A stretch of DNA of 64,000 nt from Bugula neritina (lineage: Eukaryota; Bryozoa; Gymnolaemata; Cheilostomatida; Bugulidae): NCBI GenBank assembly GCA_964035545.1, contig OZ037767.1:11575081-11639080 (forward strand), given 5' to 3'. A program made the translations under genes and the position numbers. Of this stretch, positions 61,592 through 64,000 are shown one piece after another (position 1 is the first letter of the stretch; each line of letters begins with the position of its first letter). Under the pieces are notes generated by a model, which saw only the letters and a list, made by a program, of their open reading frames with translations, was not told the origin of the DNA and did not search any database.

Positions 61592-63942
61592 ATGGCGTCG
61601 ACTACAAGTCCAAACGTTATAAGTCCTGAAAAAATTAGGAGGAATCAGTCATCTGAGATACTACTGCAGCTTGAAAACACCCTAGATAGAACTAAGACTT
61701 CAGAACGCAAACGTTAGTCAATTACTTTTGGCACTATGTAGAATTTGCTGTGTAGTGTTCTACACTAGCCAAGTTTATTTAAATTTAATGTGGCGATTTT
61801 CACTCTCACTCTGATGTATATTAATATTATCCTTTTAAAGTTTTTTATTTAACAATTCATCTATTAATTTTTTAGCTTTGCCAGACATAAGAAAATCAAA
61901 GACGATGGAGATTGCTCGCATAAACAATGATTTTCTACCTGACGAAGTAATGGCTGCATTGACCCAACCAGCTGAAATTGCTACTAGAACTTTAGTGCCA
62001 TCTAGGGAGCAGTCATTGGGCATTAGCACGGTCAGTCAAGTGCATAGATAATTGCCTACAATAGCAAAGAGCTAAGTTTCAAAAGTATATGCCATTATGT
62101 TTAAAATGCTCCTTTTTAGTTGTATTATATTTCATTTGCATAAAGTAACTAAATATTGGAAAGATATGAATGAAATATGGCGCCCATTGTATTACCACTA
62201 AGTAACTACTTTAGTCTATCACAAATTATCTGAATTGAATTTTTTCTGGTTTACAACACTAAATTTATGACTTTAGCTGTCAACTAGCAAGAATATAGAT
62301 CTATTTTGACTGCTACAAATAAAATAAGTCATAGATGTATTTCTAATATATAAAACGTGTATTAAAATATACTTTAAGTAACTATGATTTTTCAAATGAC
62401 TAATTAAACGTTTTTAACATCAAAACCTAAATAAATTCTCAAAATATTATGTGTTTATTATTACTTAAGTAGTTTAATAAATAATATATTTAAATACAAC
62501 ATAGCAGATTACACAAATATATTTTGCTCCAACAGACTGCCAGTCGAAAACCGCCAGCTAATGTATGGAATCATAAAAGCAGACGTGATCGACTCAAGCA
62601 TCTGACAGACCAAGCAGTATGTTTCTGTGGTGCTGGCAGGTAAATTACTTCTACCAGTGATGCGATAAGATTGATTAAATTTAGGCAATACTGCAAGCTT
62701 ACAATAAAGTTCCCAAATTAAACTATTTAAATTGAATTTATAAAATAAGCTCTAGAACTTTACCTTGCAGTTTGATTTCTCGTTTGTTTGTTTGTCTCTA
62801 TCAGGGGATACTTATAGTTACTAGTCTTAAGTTTGCATCTACAATCTACTGTATTAAATAATCTAATTTCACTATATAAACATCAGCTTTTTTTGAAAGC
62901 AGCTGTGCTCTAATGGATAGATTGCTGGCTTAGTAATCACAAGTTCAGTGGTTCGAATCTCAGAAAAGGTCATTGGTGATGTTAAGAAGGGCATTAAGTC
63001 ATAATTGCTTCTTTGCCATAGGTAATAGAAAACAAGTCTCTAGCCCACTTTAACAAAACTTTGTTATCAGGGGATGGGAACCATAAACCTGCCTGAATGA
63101 TTTTTGAATTATTGAAGTCTTATACTTTATAAACAAATTCTTAGCCTACTTAAGACCCATAGAAACGGGAATGGTGACTGTGAACCCAGGAGAGTTTATT
63201 AACATCTGTTCTGTTAACTTCTAGAGACATATCTTTCCTGTATGATGTGCCGGCTCCTGAGGAGCCACAACCGACAGCCATTATTAAAAAAGATCTTTCA
63301 AAGTCAAGAGAAGCTCCAGCAATAAAGAAGCCACTTGAGTTACCAAATTCCTTGGTGCCAGATGAATATCACATTGTTAAGAACAAAGGTGTGCTGGGCT
63401 TGGAGTATCATGAAAGGTTAATATAACACTTGCTAAAGCTTCTAAATTCTCCTATTCCTTTTAGATCTAAATCTTCTTTGAATTTAAACTTATATTGTTA
63501 GGGTGCATCTTGACTATGAAGTTTTGCATTCAAGTAAATGTTTGACTGCTGTAAAGTTTGGATAAACATCTATAACAGTTTTGTTTGATATTTTTATTCT
63601 TTTTTAATTAAATTATTTTTTACATGACACAATAGTATTAGTATGCTGTTTTAGAAATAGGTATAGATGCTAATAAAATAGAAAAAAGTTGTGCAGTTGG
63701 CTTATCAAAATTAATTTATTATGAATTAATAGAAATTAACTAATACATTGAAATTAATTAATTTAAACAGATTAATTAAAAATGGTAAAAGTTAATTAGT
63801 AATTAAGTAAAATACATTGTTCTCAGATTTTAAGGACTATAAAAAATAAATTTCCAAACTGCTTAATCTAATACTTTAGTGTTCAGAAGTTTTGCAAATT
63901 AGCCATTCAGAAAGGTGCTAAACGGCTCCAGTTTATAGAGAA
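61592..63942 (+). CDS. Unnamed multi-exon gene, 3' end outside the window
   Basis: Five exons: 61592-61712, 61876-62030, 62536-62639, 63225-63416 and 63880-63942, all with GT-AG junctions and compatible phases, open beyond the window. The predicted protein starts MASTTSPNVISPEKIRRNQS, with segments RKSKTMEIARINNDFLPDEV, NVWNHKSRRDRLKHLTDQA, CFCGAGRDISFLYDVP, LVPDEYHIVKNKGVLGLEYH and KFCKLAIQKGAKRLQF. Exon composition is clearly coding. No signal peptide, membrane helix or catalytic motif is evident; the chain is charged and looks soluble. I do not recognise the family. The start is the first ATG after a YY1-like promoter motif, and splice phases support it. Confidence 0.7.
62900..63105 (+). 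mobile_element. tRNA-derived SINE, copy 4 (best preserved)
   Basis: The tRNA-like head GCTGTGCTCTAATGGATAG fits an A box, and GTGGTTCGAATCTC fits the Pol III B box (GGTTCGANTCC). The body CATTGGTGATGTTAAGAAGG and the tail ATCAGGGGATGGGAACC are shared with other copies. A second partial tail lies at about 63140-63190. It is inside an intron of the unnamed gene. Confidence 0.8.
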
Positions 63943-64000
63943 GTAAGTATGCTGCTTTGAGCTCCACTGCCACTTCTCTTCTCATTGATCTCTTACCTGT

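Overview
The window is nuclear DNA of an animal, most likely an invertebrate. It is AT-rich (exons clearly less so) and holds intron-rich genes with GT-AG splice sites and AATAAA poly(A) signals. Introns carry many minisatellites, short inverted-repeat elements and tRNA-derived SINEs. There are no bacterial operons, and no rRNA, tRNA gene or CRISPR array was seen. A motile-cilium gene (DRC7) and a full MRCK kinase fit a ciliated metazoan; the phylum cannot be fixed by reading alone. Layout: (1) about 856-25793, + strand: a 5'-truncated MRCK (CDC42BPA/B, Drosophila Genghis Khan) gene with 31 mutually phase-compatible exons, running from kinase through coiled coil, C1, PH, CNH and CRIB. Its last intron is 7.8 kb and holds a long minisatellite and a 5.25-kb AT-rich stretch bounded by inverted repeats. 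(2) 25794-31945: intergenic, no gene recognised, one MITE and one SINE. (3) 31946-43466, + strand: a complete CDKL1/CDKL4-type kinase gene of nine exons, with an 830-bp TATG microsatellite in intron 2. (4) 44751-49916, - strand: TTC19, a mitochondrial inner-membrane TPR protein, seven exons. (5) 50231-60688, + strand: DRC7 (dynein regulatory complex subunit 7), fifteen exons, head-to-head with TTC19 across 314 bp that contain an X-box-like (RFX) site. (6) 61592 to the window end, + strand: the first five exons of a conserved-looking gene I could not name. DRC7 is a ciliary/flagellar component and CDKL1-type kinases are linked to cilia, but MRCK (Cdc42 effector on actomyosin) and TTC19 (respiratory complex III) are unrelated, so this is ordinary gene neighbourhood and not a functional cluster. 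The most unusual feature is that minisatellites sit on splice sites. Upstream of the first MRCK exon a 33-bp in-frame unit repeats the 3' splice site with the first exon codons about a dozen times. At another MRCK exon a 22-23-bp unit repeats the 5' splice site about seven times. Several MRCK and DRC7 introns begin or end directly with such arrays. Other leads are an unreported-looking phase-compatible cassette exon inside the MRCK PH domain, the inverted-repeat-bounded element carrying minus-strand coding relics, a tRNA-SINE family (four copies) and a roughly 155-bp MITE family (four copies plus a remnant).
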